A stretch of 64,000 nt of DNA from Akanthomyces muscarius (Eukaryota > Ascomycota > Sordariomycetes > Hypocreales > Cordycipitaceae), in the NCBI RefSeq assembly GCF_028009165.1, contig NW_026611617.1, forward strand, positions 816,001 to 880,000, written 5' to 3'. Positions 30,938 through 40,492 of this stretch are shown piece after piece. The notes below the pieces were generated by a model, which saw only the letters and a list, made by a program, of their open reading frames with translations, searched no databases and had not been told where the DNA came from. How positions within the stretch are numbered: position 1 is the first letter of the stretch; each line of letters opens with the position of its first letter. Made by a program: the position numbers and the translations under genes.

Positions 30938-31248
30938 GGTGTCGCAGTATGAGCAAAAAAGGCAAGCGTACGTCGAAATCAAAACAGAACTCAAATCTAA
31001 GAACTGGCGCCTTGTCGATACGACAGCTCTATATACATGAGAAGTGAGGTTTATTGCACCACGGAGCTCCGTTCGGTCGGCCAGCTCCCCGCAAGTGGTG
31101 GGGTGGTCCGGCTCCGAACTACGGCAGTTGGCGGGGTTCCCCAGGCACGAGATATAATCTGCGGGGAAAGTAGAGATTCTTCTAAGCTTAGTTAAAAGAC
31201 TAATAAACAATCTCTAATATGCGTGCATTCTTTCCGTCGCAGGCTGCC
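30938..31248. other. Intergenic region upstream of the ThDP gene
   Basis: 311 bp. It is the promoter of the ThDP gene, with a TATA-like sequence near 31028-31036 on the minus strand, and several CGG/CCG triplets (31070-31170) of the kind bound by Zn2Cys6 regulators; no defined site is claimed. Confidence 0.4.
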
Positions 31249-32004
31249 TCATCTGCTCACCTGCTCCATGAGGTCGACAGCAAAATCGCCGCCTTCGCGC
31301 ATCAAATCCTGCAAGGGCTTGTCCCACAGCTGGCTAAAGTGCCTGTTCGTGACGTCGACCACGGCCTTGCGCATCTTGCAGTCCGAGTCGACAGTCGAGG
31401 CGTACACGTCCCGAATGCAGTCCACGAATCGTTCGCTGACCCACAGCTTGTCAATTTTGATCTTGAACCTGTCCAGCGAATACTCCCCGAGGCCCTTGAC
31501 ACCGAAGTACTGTGCGAGTTCATACACGCGTACTTCTTTGGACAATTCGTCGTCATCTTGAAATCTTGGTCTCAGTGATGCGAAAAAAGACGGAAAAAAA
31601 AAAAAAGTGCAGCTTTGTGCCTACCTGGTACGCTCAGCTCCGCGGCCGGCTCCTCGGCGTATTCGCCCGTGTAAATGTATTTGAAGCATCGCCAGTACGC
31701 ATGCATGCTTCCCTCGTCGTACTGAAAGGTGCCGGTGGCGCCTTCTTCAAACTTGCTGGCTAGCGCGCGAGCAAAGTAGTCGGTCTGCGCTGACAGCACG
31801 AAGCCGTGAGCGGGGAGCTCAACCTCGCCGAGCCGGATCTTGACATCCGAGAACTGCGTGCTGCGAAACAATCTGCAGCATGCTGTTAGCAGGTATCCCG
31901 GCGGATTGCGAGTCGTGGTTCCAAGGTCACTGGTTGATGGCCGTCATGAAATCGGCGACGCGCTGGGCAGCGACGTTGACGGTCGGCGGTGGCGCTCTGC
32001 TCAT
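31249..32004 (-). CDS. BTB/POZ domain protein
   Basis: Exons 31931-32004, 31625-31872 and 31249-31556; introns 58 and 68 nt. The product is 209 aa starting MSRAPPPTVNV. Residues 24-105 form a BTB domain (FRSTQFSDVKIRLGEVELPA, HGFVLSAQTDYFARAL, YWRCFKYIYTGEY), then a BACK-like helical tail (VYELAQYFGVKGLGEYSLDR). Such proteins dimerise and often serve as Cullin-3 adaptors, or as free-standing interaction proteins in fungi. The final codons read GAG CAG GTG AGC; CAG|GTGAGC could instead be a splice donor to a further exon, so the C-terminus is provisional. The acceptor of intron 2 (TTCAAG) is non-YAG-consensus but the only one that keeps frame. Confidence 0.8.
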
Positions 32005-32214
32005 GTCGTTGGAGGCCTTCCGCTGCGTGCGAGCCCTCAGAGCAAGACTGGGTGAGTCGCGAACAGATAATGCCGAATGTGCGCAAGACGATGGATGTCG
32101 AATGCGGAACGCCGGTGGTGCGGTGCGGCGGATGACAACCGTCCGTGCCAGTGGAGCGCCAGGCAGGGGTCAGTCGCAGAGCAGGCCAGTTCACAAGACA
32201 AACTCCGATTCGTC

Positions 32215-32485
32215 ATGAGAGCTGAGAAAGAGTTCAAGCAGCACTTCCCAAACGAAATTAGTCCTGGCAATCTTGCTTGCTACTTTTGCTATCGCGTTTT
32301 CCAGGCAGACTGTTTCAGAGGGGACCAGGCTCTTGAAGCGTTCGTTGATTGCAACGGCGAATTTGTTCTCGAGATTAAACCCCGAAAACGCAACCAAATA
32401 TACAAAAGTTCAGCTGCGACGTTACTGCAAAATTTGCGGATGCAATATTGGTTTCGAAAGGCTTGTACAAAGGACTGCACGGTGA
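32215..32485 (+). pseudogene. Frameshifted relic of a small protein with split CxxC pairs
   Basis: One frame gives GNLACYFCYRVFQADCFRGD and runs to RNQIYK. Exactly there, the coding sense moves to another frame that continues VQLRRYCKICGCNIGF. The two halves together form the C-x2-C ... RRYC-x2-CG layout seen in many small fungal proteins (one CxxC in CYFC, one in CKIC). Removing one base in the AAAA run at 32404-32407 would restore continuity. It is either a pseudogene, an unrecognised intron, or a base-call error. The upstream limit is uncertain; the ORF is open from 32077. Confidence 0.45.
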
Positions 32486-32780
32486 GATCAATTGCGTTCG
32501 CACCCGGCTGCTGGAAAGGGCGATGCGACATTGACAGATTGCTGAGAATGGAATTTTGATACGATTGCCCAGCTTCAGGTATGCCACCACCGACGCGCTG
32601 ATAGAAGATTTGACCAATAGCCATGGCGGAGAAAATCGACAAATACTATTTGTTATAATTCGTTGGATTATTTCATACCAGTCTGACAAGTTCACGCATT
32701 ATGACCAGTTGGCTGAACAAACTACATTGCGACCGTTCATCTCAGGCCTTGCCTTTCGACCTCATTTCATATTGCTTTTA
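32486..32780. other. Intergenic region
   Basis: The 3' flank of the frameshifted relic and of the minus-strand membrane protein. No other feature recognised. Confidence 0.45.
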
Positions 32781-33773
32781 TTAAAGTTGTAAGAAGTGCA
32801 GCTTAGCGTAACGTGTTCTTTTCTGGTGAACAGCCTTTATCCAGTTCCATAGAAAGATACTCCAGAATTGAAGAATAATAACTGACACAGCAATAAGGGG
32901 TCCTAGAATAGAGAACACCGTGAAGCCGTATGACGCAGATTGGAATGCCTTATTATGGCCGAGGGACTCCATCGCCAACCCGACCTGCATGGCAGTCAGG
33001 ACAATGGCGATGTACACTATTGCGCTGGCCAGCCAAGCAAAGTGATTATAGAAGAAGGCGCCGTAGCGATCCCAGCGAGCCATGTATCCGCGCATCGGCG
33101 TCCGTGTCAGGGCGTATATCTTATTTAGGCGACTTAGACGCAGCTCACCGTGGATAAAACGCGGGTCGATATGGGGGTAGATGTGTTCGGTGTCCAGCTG
33201 CTCGACGAGCATCCGCCATCCGCACCATGTTACCTCTGGCGGCAGTAGATGCTTGTCTTGGGCAATAAAGAAATCGCTCTCATGCAAAAGGAGCGCGGCG
33301 TAGGAGAAGAGGAAGCCAAGCGCCCGTCGGCGGAGGCCTGGACGCCTGCATTCCGTCTGGGTGGCACTGTTCATGTCGGGTGAACACCCGCATTCTCCGC
33401 AGCCGAGGTATCGGGCCCAGAAGGTCGGGTCAAGGAGGAAGCGGGGGATCGGCTTGAGGAACATCCTGCCGGCCGTCCAGACGAGATGCATGTCCATCCG
33501 CTCCGTGACGAAGATCTCCCGTCCTAGCAAGAGCTGGTGGTGCAGAGCACGCGGCGGCAAGGGGAGACCGGCAACCCAGAGCCAGCCGTGGATGCTTGCG
33601 AGCCGCCGCAGGTCGAGCTCCTCCTCGACACAGGCCGTGACATGCTGACCGGCAGCGGCCAAGTCACCAGACTCTTTGCGATACAGCGCGGGCAACAGCG
33701 CTAGGAGCTGGTCGCGCTCGCCTTGGCACGCGACGGCGTGTTGCTCGAGGAGCTGGATGGAGAAGGGAGGTGC
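32781..33773 (-). CDS. Fungal-specific membrane protein, recurrent unnamed family (5' exon unresolved)
   Basis: About 330 residues are open from a clean acceptor (GCAAATAG at 33774-33781) to the stop at 32781. The text ERDQLLALLPALYRKESGDL, HGWLWVAGLPLPPRALHHQL, REIFVTERMDMHLVWTAGR, TEHIYPHIDPRFIHGELRLS and LNKIYALTRTPMRGYM is highly typical of a family found repeatedly in fungal accessory regions and never assigned a function, as far as I know. Two C-terminal membrane helices follow (FAWLASAIVYIAIVLTAMQV; GFTVFSILGPLIAVSVIILQ). No in-frame ATG precedes the conserved text in this exon, so at least one upstream exon is required. An ORF at 33789-33971 (minus) starting MRNRMYRQNGD might supply it, but no strong donor was found. 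Confidence 0.7.
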   Translation of the reverse strand, partial: APPFSIQLLEQHAVACQGERDQLLALLPALYRKESGDLAAAGQHVTACVEEELDLRRLASIHGWLWVAGLPLPPRALHHQLLLGREIFVTERMDMHLVWTAGRMFLKPIPRFLLDPTFWARYLGCGECGCSPDMNSATQTECRRPGLRRRALGFLFSYAALLLHESDFFIAQDKHLLPPEVTWCGWRMLVEQLDTEHIYPHIDPRFIHGELRLSRLNKIYALTRTPMRGYMARWDRYGAFFYNHFAWLASAIVYIAIVLTAMQVGLAMESLGHNKAFQSASYGFTVFSILGPLIAVSVIILQFWSIFLWNWIKAVHQKRTRYAKLHFLQL

Positions 33774-34622
33774 CTATTTGCAGATGCGTCAGCTCAACGC
33801 GTCGCGAGGGAGAGTGTGATCCACTTTACTGAGCACTTCACGGTCGCCATTTTGCCTGTACATGCGATTGCGCATTGTTGTCAAGGCAAGAGTTGCCGCC
33901 GGCCGCGTCGTCATGATCACGCAGCACCATGTGCCTCGGACAGCCACAGCTGTCTTGTGCATGCAAGACAAAGGTATACAAGAAGTGTTTGGACGGTGTG
34001 CACGCAGCTGTGCATAGCAATGTGGCGTGGCAGCGGCGTAGGGTGAGCGGCGCTTCGCGGTACGGGTTTATTGGATGGCGGAGCTGCATCTTGCTGCATG
34101 CACCGCAGACTAACGAGCCACCTCATCCTGCCGTCTTTGCTCGGGTGGGTGAGGGTCGGGCTCCGCTGCCTTCCTGTTTCGCGTCCGCTTGGGGCTTGGT
34201 CTGCCATCCGCAGAACTAGGAAGCTCTTTGAGCAAGGTGTCGTGGAAACAACCAGACGCTGCTGTGGTTAGGGTGATTCATTCGCTCATGCGGTTCCCGT
34301 AGTCCTGCCGACGCGCCGTGGCGCACAAGATATGTTTCACTAGGCGCATTTGCATCCTGTAGTGGTGTGCTAACGACAAACATCGATTCCACCGCTGCCC
34401 GCACCCTGGCCATTCTAGTGTGCGAGAATCAAGGGCCTTGCAGCTGCATCCGTGCAAGAACTAAAACCCGTTGCACCCCCGCCCGTAATCGTCCGCAGTA
34501 CATTGTTGGGCACCATATTTCGTATGCCAAGTTTGCCCAGGCAATTTCATACTATGACTACTCTCGTACTCTTTTTGCCGCTCTGTGGTCGGTTTTTTTC
34601 GTGCTCGGCTCTCAAAATCGCC
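33774..34622. other. Divergent intergenic region before the NLR gene
   Basis: It probably contains the missing first exon of the minus-strand membrane protein and the promoter of the NLR-like gene. Several short ORFs on both strands have no family resemblance. Confidence 0.45.
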
Positions 34623-37600
34623 ATGGGGTGGATAACTAGTTGGTGGTGGGCTAGCTTGGCCATAGCTACGCTCCTCGTTACCAGGTCCCTGTATCGCGCC
34701 ATTATCAAGATTTGTCAACGCCGCGACGAACTACGCTCTGGGACACTGCAAAACCTTACCCCCACGCTAAAGGATGCTAAATTCGAGTCCGTTAGAACTG
34801 CTCTCCCGACCGGAACGCGTTACTGACTTTAATGTAGGATCATCGCCGTCCCTGGCCTCGGTGCACATCCGAACCACACATGGGAGGCTCGGAAAAACCT
34901 AGGACCCAGTGCCGCCGAATACCAAAATGCACAGTCTGCAAATGTCCACCTGCTTAAAGACCTCCTTACGCGCGACTTCCCTGACGCCAGGATCTGGAAT
35001 TTTGCCCATGAATCTCACTGGCTGATTGACGCCCCTGTCAAGACCACCGAGGAGATTGGCAAATGCCTGCTTAAGGAGATCAAGGACAAGCGACTTTCCC
35101 CCGTAAGGATCACGACGCCTATAGCCGATAATGCCTAACGCTTATTACTAGCACCTCCCTATCATCTTTATTGGTCATAGCCTAGGTGGTATCATTATTA
35201 AGCAGGTATAGTTATGCCCCTAAACGGTTAAGCCTTGTGTCTTCTAACCTCTATAAGGCTCTATGCACGAGTGACTCCCACGACATCGTTGATAACACCG
35301 CGGGTATTATATTCCTGGGAGCGCCACATCAAGGTTCATCAGTGTCTATTGCTGGCGCTGTGCTGGCCACTCTGACATGGTTCCTGGGATCAGACACGAC
35401 TCTGCTCCTGTCTCTGAAGAATCATGGAGCGCAGCTCAGCAACCTTGCGGATGCATTCGACTCTCGTATAGCCGCGAGCGGACGTCGACAGCGGAAGGTT
35501 CCGATTACATCATTCTACGAGACTAAAAAGACGTATCTACTCGGGCTATCCCTAGGTGTTGTAAGTGTGTACAGCTCTTTGCCAGCAGCCGTCTAACCTT
35601 CCACAGGTGGTTTCACGGGATTCTGCCAAGGTGCACGCCGATGCCTGCGAGAGCCACAGCATCGAAACGGATCATTCTGGGCTCAACAAGTGCGGCGGGC
35701 CGAATGACGCGCTGTTCGCGGCGCTGACAGCGGCGATACGACGCCTGAAAACCCCATCGTTGCTCGAGCAAGCCGACACATGGATACGCGACAAGCACTA
35801 CACGGCGTACAGGCTCAAGATTGAACGACTCTCAGGCGAGTCGCTGCCTATGGATCAGTGCTACATCAACCTAGCCATCGTGGAACAATCCGGCCAAGAC
35901 GCAGGCCCGTCAAAGAAGGGGAACACAGTGTCGTCCCCGTTCTCCATCCTCGCCCGACAGAAGGTTGAGACACCCGACAAGACTATGCAAGTCGAGTTGG
36001 CGGCACTTTTCAACGAACGCAAGGGAAGAGACGACCGACCGATGCATCCGCGAAGAATCTTGATTCGAGGACGTGCGGGAGTTGGCAAGACCACCTTGTG
36101 TAAAAAGATTATTCACGAGTTTACTAAAGGCACGTGGGCCAAATGGAACGAATTGTTTGACCGCGTGCTTTGGGTGCCTCTGCGAAATCTGAAGCTGCCC
36201 GAAAGACGTAAGAAAGCCAAATACACCTTCAAACATCTTTTTAGTCATGAGTTCTTGCTGCCAACGGAAGGACCTGACCTCGCTTATGCGCTATCCTGTG
36301 CATTCGATACTAAGAGCAGTAAGACTCTACTTCTCCTCGACGGCCTAGACGAAGTATCCCAGGACCTGATAGGCAATGGCAGTATGGCCTGCTTTCTCGC
36401 CGAGCTTTTAAAACGGCCCAACATCATCATCACGTCCCGACCATCCGCCAAGGCTCCACTGAACCTGGACCTTGAATTGGAAACCATTGGATTCGGCCTG
36501 GATCAGGTGAACGAGTATATCGAAAGATCCTTCATGAATCCAGAAACGGGCGAAACTGACCAGGTCAAAGTCCACAAGGTCCAGTCGTTTCTCCAAGAGC
36601 GCTGGCTCATTCAGAGCCTTATGTGCATCCCAATTCAATTAGATGCGCTTTGTTACACTTGGGAAGAGTTCAATCCGGATACTGTGCCAAGCACCATGAC
36701 CGGCATGTACAACACAATCGTGCAAAAGTTATGGAAGAAAGATATCGTGCGATTGGAGAAGATCAAGGAGGGATATGCTGAAGTCGCTCATATAGCCGAG
36801 ATCGAGAATCGAGTCACAGCTGAGATGGCGCTGCTTGAATGCCTTGCATTCAACGGGTTACACCATGACATAATCGATTTCACGCCAGAACATCGAGATA
36901 GTGTGGTCAAATTGTGTCCACTACAGGATTTACCACTCGATGAGACACTCTCGCGACTATCCTTCCTACGAAGTTCGGACACAGTTTTAAACATCAGGAA
37001 CAGAAACTATCACTTCATACATTTAACATTTCAAGAGTACTTTGCCGCACAGTATTTTGTGCGACAGTGGAAGAACCACAAAGGACAGCTCCAGACTCTC
37101 ACCTTTGGCAGCAAAGACACAGATACCAAAACAAGCCAACCTACAGAATTTCTTCGGAAACACAAATACACAGCACGCTACGACATCTTCTGGCGCTTTG
37201 TTGCCGGCTTACTGAATGGAAGTGAGCAAGCGCTAGAGTTCATGCATATAATCGAGAAGGAACCACTCGATCTCCTAGGTCCGACACATCAACGACTCAT
37301 CATGCATTGCTTGAGCGAGATATCAGGCAGCCTGCCAGGACGGGAAGCCCTGGAAAAACGGCTAGCACAATGGCTGTTGTTTGAATGCAGATTCAATCGG
37401 AGTGCGAGGTTGGCAAGTGAGGTTGAATTTCCCGAAGGAGCCCTCAAAGCTGCCCTTCTCTGTGAAGCTAGTGATAACCAGGCAACTATTCTGCGTTCGC
37501 TCGCTGATCGAACCTCAATTCCGCCAGGGATCATCGAACAAGTGGCGGGGCGGCTTGGCGACGGGGACAAGTATGTGCGAAGGGCCGTCGTTCAGGCCCT

Positions 37601-39503
37601 AGGTGGGAGGTCAGCGCTGTCTGATGAAGTGCTGGCGGCGGTGGCGGGACGGCTTGCCGACGAGGATAAGGATGTGCGATGGGCCACCGTTAGGGCCCTA
37701 GGCGGGAGGTCAGCGCTGTCTAATGATGTGCTGGCGGCGGTGGCGGGACGGCTTGACGACGAGGATGAGGATGTGCGATGGGCCGCCGTTCAGGCCCTAG
37801 GCAGGAGGCCAACGCTACCTGACAAAGTGCTGGCGATAATAGTAGCGCGACTAAACGATAAGGACTTAGCTATGCGAAAAATTGTCATTAAGGTATTAGG
37901 CGCGAGGTTGACACTACCTGACGAGATGCTAGCAGTGGTGGCAATGCGGTTAGACGATGAGGACTCAGCTGTGCGAAGCGCTGCTGTTGCGGCGCTAGGT
38001 ACGAGGTTAACACTACCTGACGAGCTGCTCGTAGCGGTGGCGGGGCGGCTTGAGGATAGTGACGAGGATGTGCGAAGCACTGCCGATTGGGTCCTAAGTA
38101 AGAGGTTAACGCTGCCTGACAAGGTATTCGTGGCGGTGGCGGTACGACTGGACGATGAGCGCTGGTACGTGCGAAGGGCCGCTGTTGAGACGCTAGGCAG
38201 GAGGTTTACGCTGCCTGACGAGGTGCTGGCAGCGGTGGCGGTACTAGTGGACGACGATAACTCGGCCGTGCGAAGGGCCGTTGTGGAAGCGCTAGGCGGG
38301 AGGTCAGCGCTGCCTGACAAAGTGCTGGCAGCGGTGGCAGGGCGGCTTAGCGATGACGATTCGGTCGTGCGAAGAGCTGTCATTAAGGCCCTAGGCGGGA
38401 GGTCAGCGATGCCTGACAAGGTTCTAGCGGCGGTAATGGACCGATTTAATGACGAGTGCTGGTTTGTACGAAGGGCAGCCGTCGAGGCTCAAGATAGGAG
38501 ATCGACACTACCTGATAAGATACTAGCTGCGGTAGTAGGGCGGCTTAAAGATAGTGATGAGGATGTGCGAAGTGTTGCTGTTTGGGTCCTAGGCAGGAGG
38601 TCAATATTACCTAGTGAGGTATTAGCGGCAGTGGCAGTGCGGCTATATGATGAGGACTGGGATGTGCGAAGGGCCGCGGTCAAGGCGCTAGGTGGGAGGT
38701 CGGCGCTGCCTGACGAAATGCTAGCGGCGGTGGCAGTGCGGCTATACGATGACGACTGGGATGTGCGAAGAGCCGCGGTCGAGGCGCTAGGTGAACGATC
38801 GGCGCTATCTGACGAGATTCTAGCTTTGGTAGCAGGGCAGCTTGGCGATGAGAACACAACTGTAAGATGGGCCGCTGTTAAGGCCCTAGGTGAACGGTCA
38901 GCGCTGCCTAACGAGGCTCTAGCGGCGGTAGCGGGGCGGCTTGACGACAAGAGCTCGACCGTGAGAGGGGCCGCTGTCAAGGTACTGGGTGGAAGGTCGG
39001 CGCTGCCCGATGCGATATTAGCAGCGGTGGCGAAGCGGCTGAACGACGAGGACTCAGATGTGCGAAGCGCCGCTATTGGTGTTTTAACGAGTACCAACGA
39101 CAAACTATACCACATAGGACCTCTCATCACATCTCTCTACAAAGCTTTACTTGAACGAAGTTTTAGAGAGCAGACAAGCTGGTATATCGAACAAGACACC
39201 GTTTGTGTCAACATGCCAGACAGAGTCAGGGAGATTAATATCGATTTTCAACAGAAAGACGTTAAGGACTGGATAAATCGAGCGCAGCCAGCAGACTGTC
39301 CATCAAATGTTGATGGATTCGGTCTTGGAGAAGGACAAGTTATGTACGATTCCGATTTGGTCTGGGGCCGCAAGATGAAGCTGCGGGAGGATTCTCAAAC
39401 ATTTCGTTTGAGATTCTCAATTTCCGAAGAAGCAAAACGTCGAGCTTTTACGGATAAGGAAGATATAGAGCTGAAATCGCTGCGCTCCGTGGCACTGCCC
39501 TAG
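34623..39503 (+). CDS. NLR-like receptor: alpha/beta-hydrolase, NACHT, 16 HEAT-type repeats
   Basis: A STAND ATPase of the fungal NLR type, which is associated with non-self recognition and regulated cell death. Exons 34623-34786, 34838-35102, 35152-35205, 35258-35560 and 35607-39503 (introns 51, 49, 52, 52-range and 46 nt) give 1560 aa. An N-terminal hydrophobic helix (WITSWWWASLAIATLLVTRS) is followed by an alpha/beta-hydrolase domain with IIAVPGLGAHPNHTW, nucleophile elbow FIGHSLGG and IIFLGAPHQGSS, resembling the SesB-like effector domain. The NACHT has Walker A GRAGVGKTTL (about residue 415), Walker B LLLLDGLDEV (about 505) and ITSRPSAK. Residues 898-1425 are sixteen 33-residue repeats. 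A unique tail (1426-1560) ends the protein. All catalytic motifs appear intact. It ends about 80 bp from the AT-rich block. Confidence 0.9.
37512..39095 (+). repeat. Sixteen gapless 99-bp repeats encoding HEAT/PBS-lyase-type units
   Basis: Each unit encodes 33 residues of the form S-A-L-P-D-x-V-L-A-A-V-A-x-R-L-x-D-x-D-x-x-V-R-x-A-A-V-x-A-L-G-x-R. Units start at 37512, 37611, 37710 and so on to 38997, with no insertions or deletions in the phase. The first and last are most divergent. Variable residues cluster at the inter-helix acidic loop (positions 16-21) and near the start of helix B, as expected for a recognition surface. Confidence 0.92.
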
Positions 39504-39514
39504 TCGACGAAAAG

Positions 39515-39571
39515 CCTCTTATCACAACTCCCTATAAAGCCTTACTTAAACGAAATTTCAAAGAACAAACA
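39515..39571 (+). repeat. Decayed duplicate of part of the NLR tail
   Basis: These 57 bp align without gaps to 39120-39176 (the coding text for PLITSLYKALLERSFREQT) with about 81% identity. Of the eleven differences most are C-to-T or G-to-A in the downstream copy. The duplicate sits just after the stop codon and then merges into AT-rich sequence. Confidence 0.7.
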
Positions 39572-39726
39572 AAGTATGTCTATTTACACGGTGCTGCATA
39601 ATAAGTAGTACTATCAGAGCGTGAACTTTCAGCTATATCTGCTAACTAATAGTAGCGTCACTCCACCCTCGTCGCCTTACGAGAATATCCGCTACTATGA
39701 GACGCTTAATACCTAGAGCGCTATAT

Positions 39727-40126
39727 AATAATAGCTTATTTACTAAGTTATAGTAGGTCTATTTCTTAGAGAGTAAGTTAGGCTTAAAGCTATAAGGTAG
39801 TATATTAAGTAGTATTATAGGTGTTTATTAAGAGTAGAACTCTTAATAGTGAACTTATTATTTAGATTAATTAATAGAGATCTAAACTATTTAGACTAAT
39901 TATAGTCCTTCTTTTATATAACAGTTTATCTCTTTATTACTTTCCTTAAATTATTAAGTTACTTACTCTTATAATCCCTTTATAGCTTACTAACTTACTT
40001 ATTTTAATAATCTAAGAAGGTTATATAACTATAAGGCCTAATTAGGGAGCTTATAGGCACTATAAGGTTGTCCTCTTAGGCCACTTCTTTAGTCACCTTA
40101 TATTACTTCCTATTATTTATAATATA
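39727..40126. repeat. 400-bp repeat, left inverted copy
   Basis: It is the reverse complement of 59480-59880, aligned end to end with mostly transition differences. It ends exactly at the TA preceding the left end of pogo-like copy A, so that insertion cut the repeat here. Confidence 0.8.
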
Positions 40127-40492
40127 ATATAGTTAATAAACAAGTAGTATAGATAAGCAAATAGCGTACCTCCACTATAAAACACTAACTTTTATCTTTA
40201 TATTATAATTACTTAATAATAACTTATAAATAACACTTTTATAAAAGGTAATATAATTCTTACCTTATTTACTATTAAAAAGTTACCTAAATTAAGTATC
40301 TATAAAGTAGTAAAGATCTATAATATCCTTATAATAACTATCTAATACTAATATAATAACTAAAACTTATAATATAATTATACTACTAACTTAAAAAAGC
40401 TTACTAATTTAAAAGAGAAAGTTATAATAAAATATATTCTTTAACTAGATTTATAAGGCTTTCTCTTTTAATATATAAATATAGAAGATATA
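40127..40492 (+). mobile_element. Pogo/Fot1-like copy A, left part, interrupted by copy B
   Basis: It begins ATATAGTTAATAAAC after a TA and follows the left end of copy C (49026 onward) base for base with RIP-type differences for about 365 bp. Copy B then interrupts it. About 25 bp of A (CTAATTACTACTTAAATATA) resume after copy B at 44218, matching CTAATTACTAGCTAAATATA in copy C near 49407, before retroelement sequence begins. The rest of A is not found. Confidence 0.75.

Noticed and set aside
37790..39130. Minus-strand ORFs opposite the HEAT repeats
   Set aside because: Repeat-driven antisense frames, Ser/Thr-rich; no independent gene evidence.
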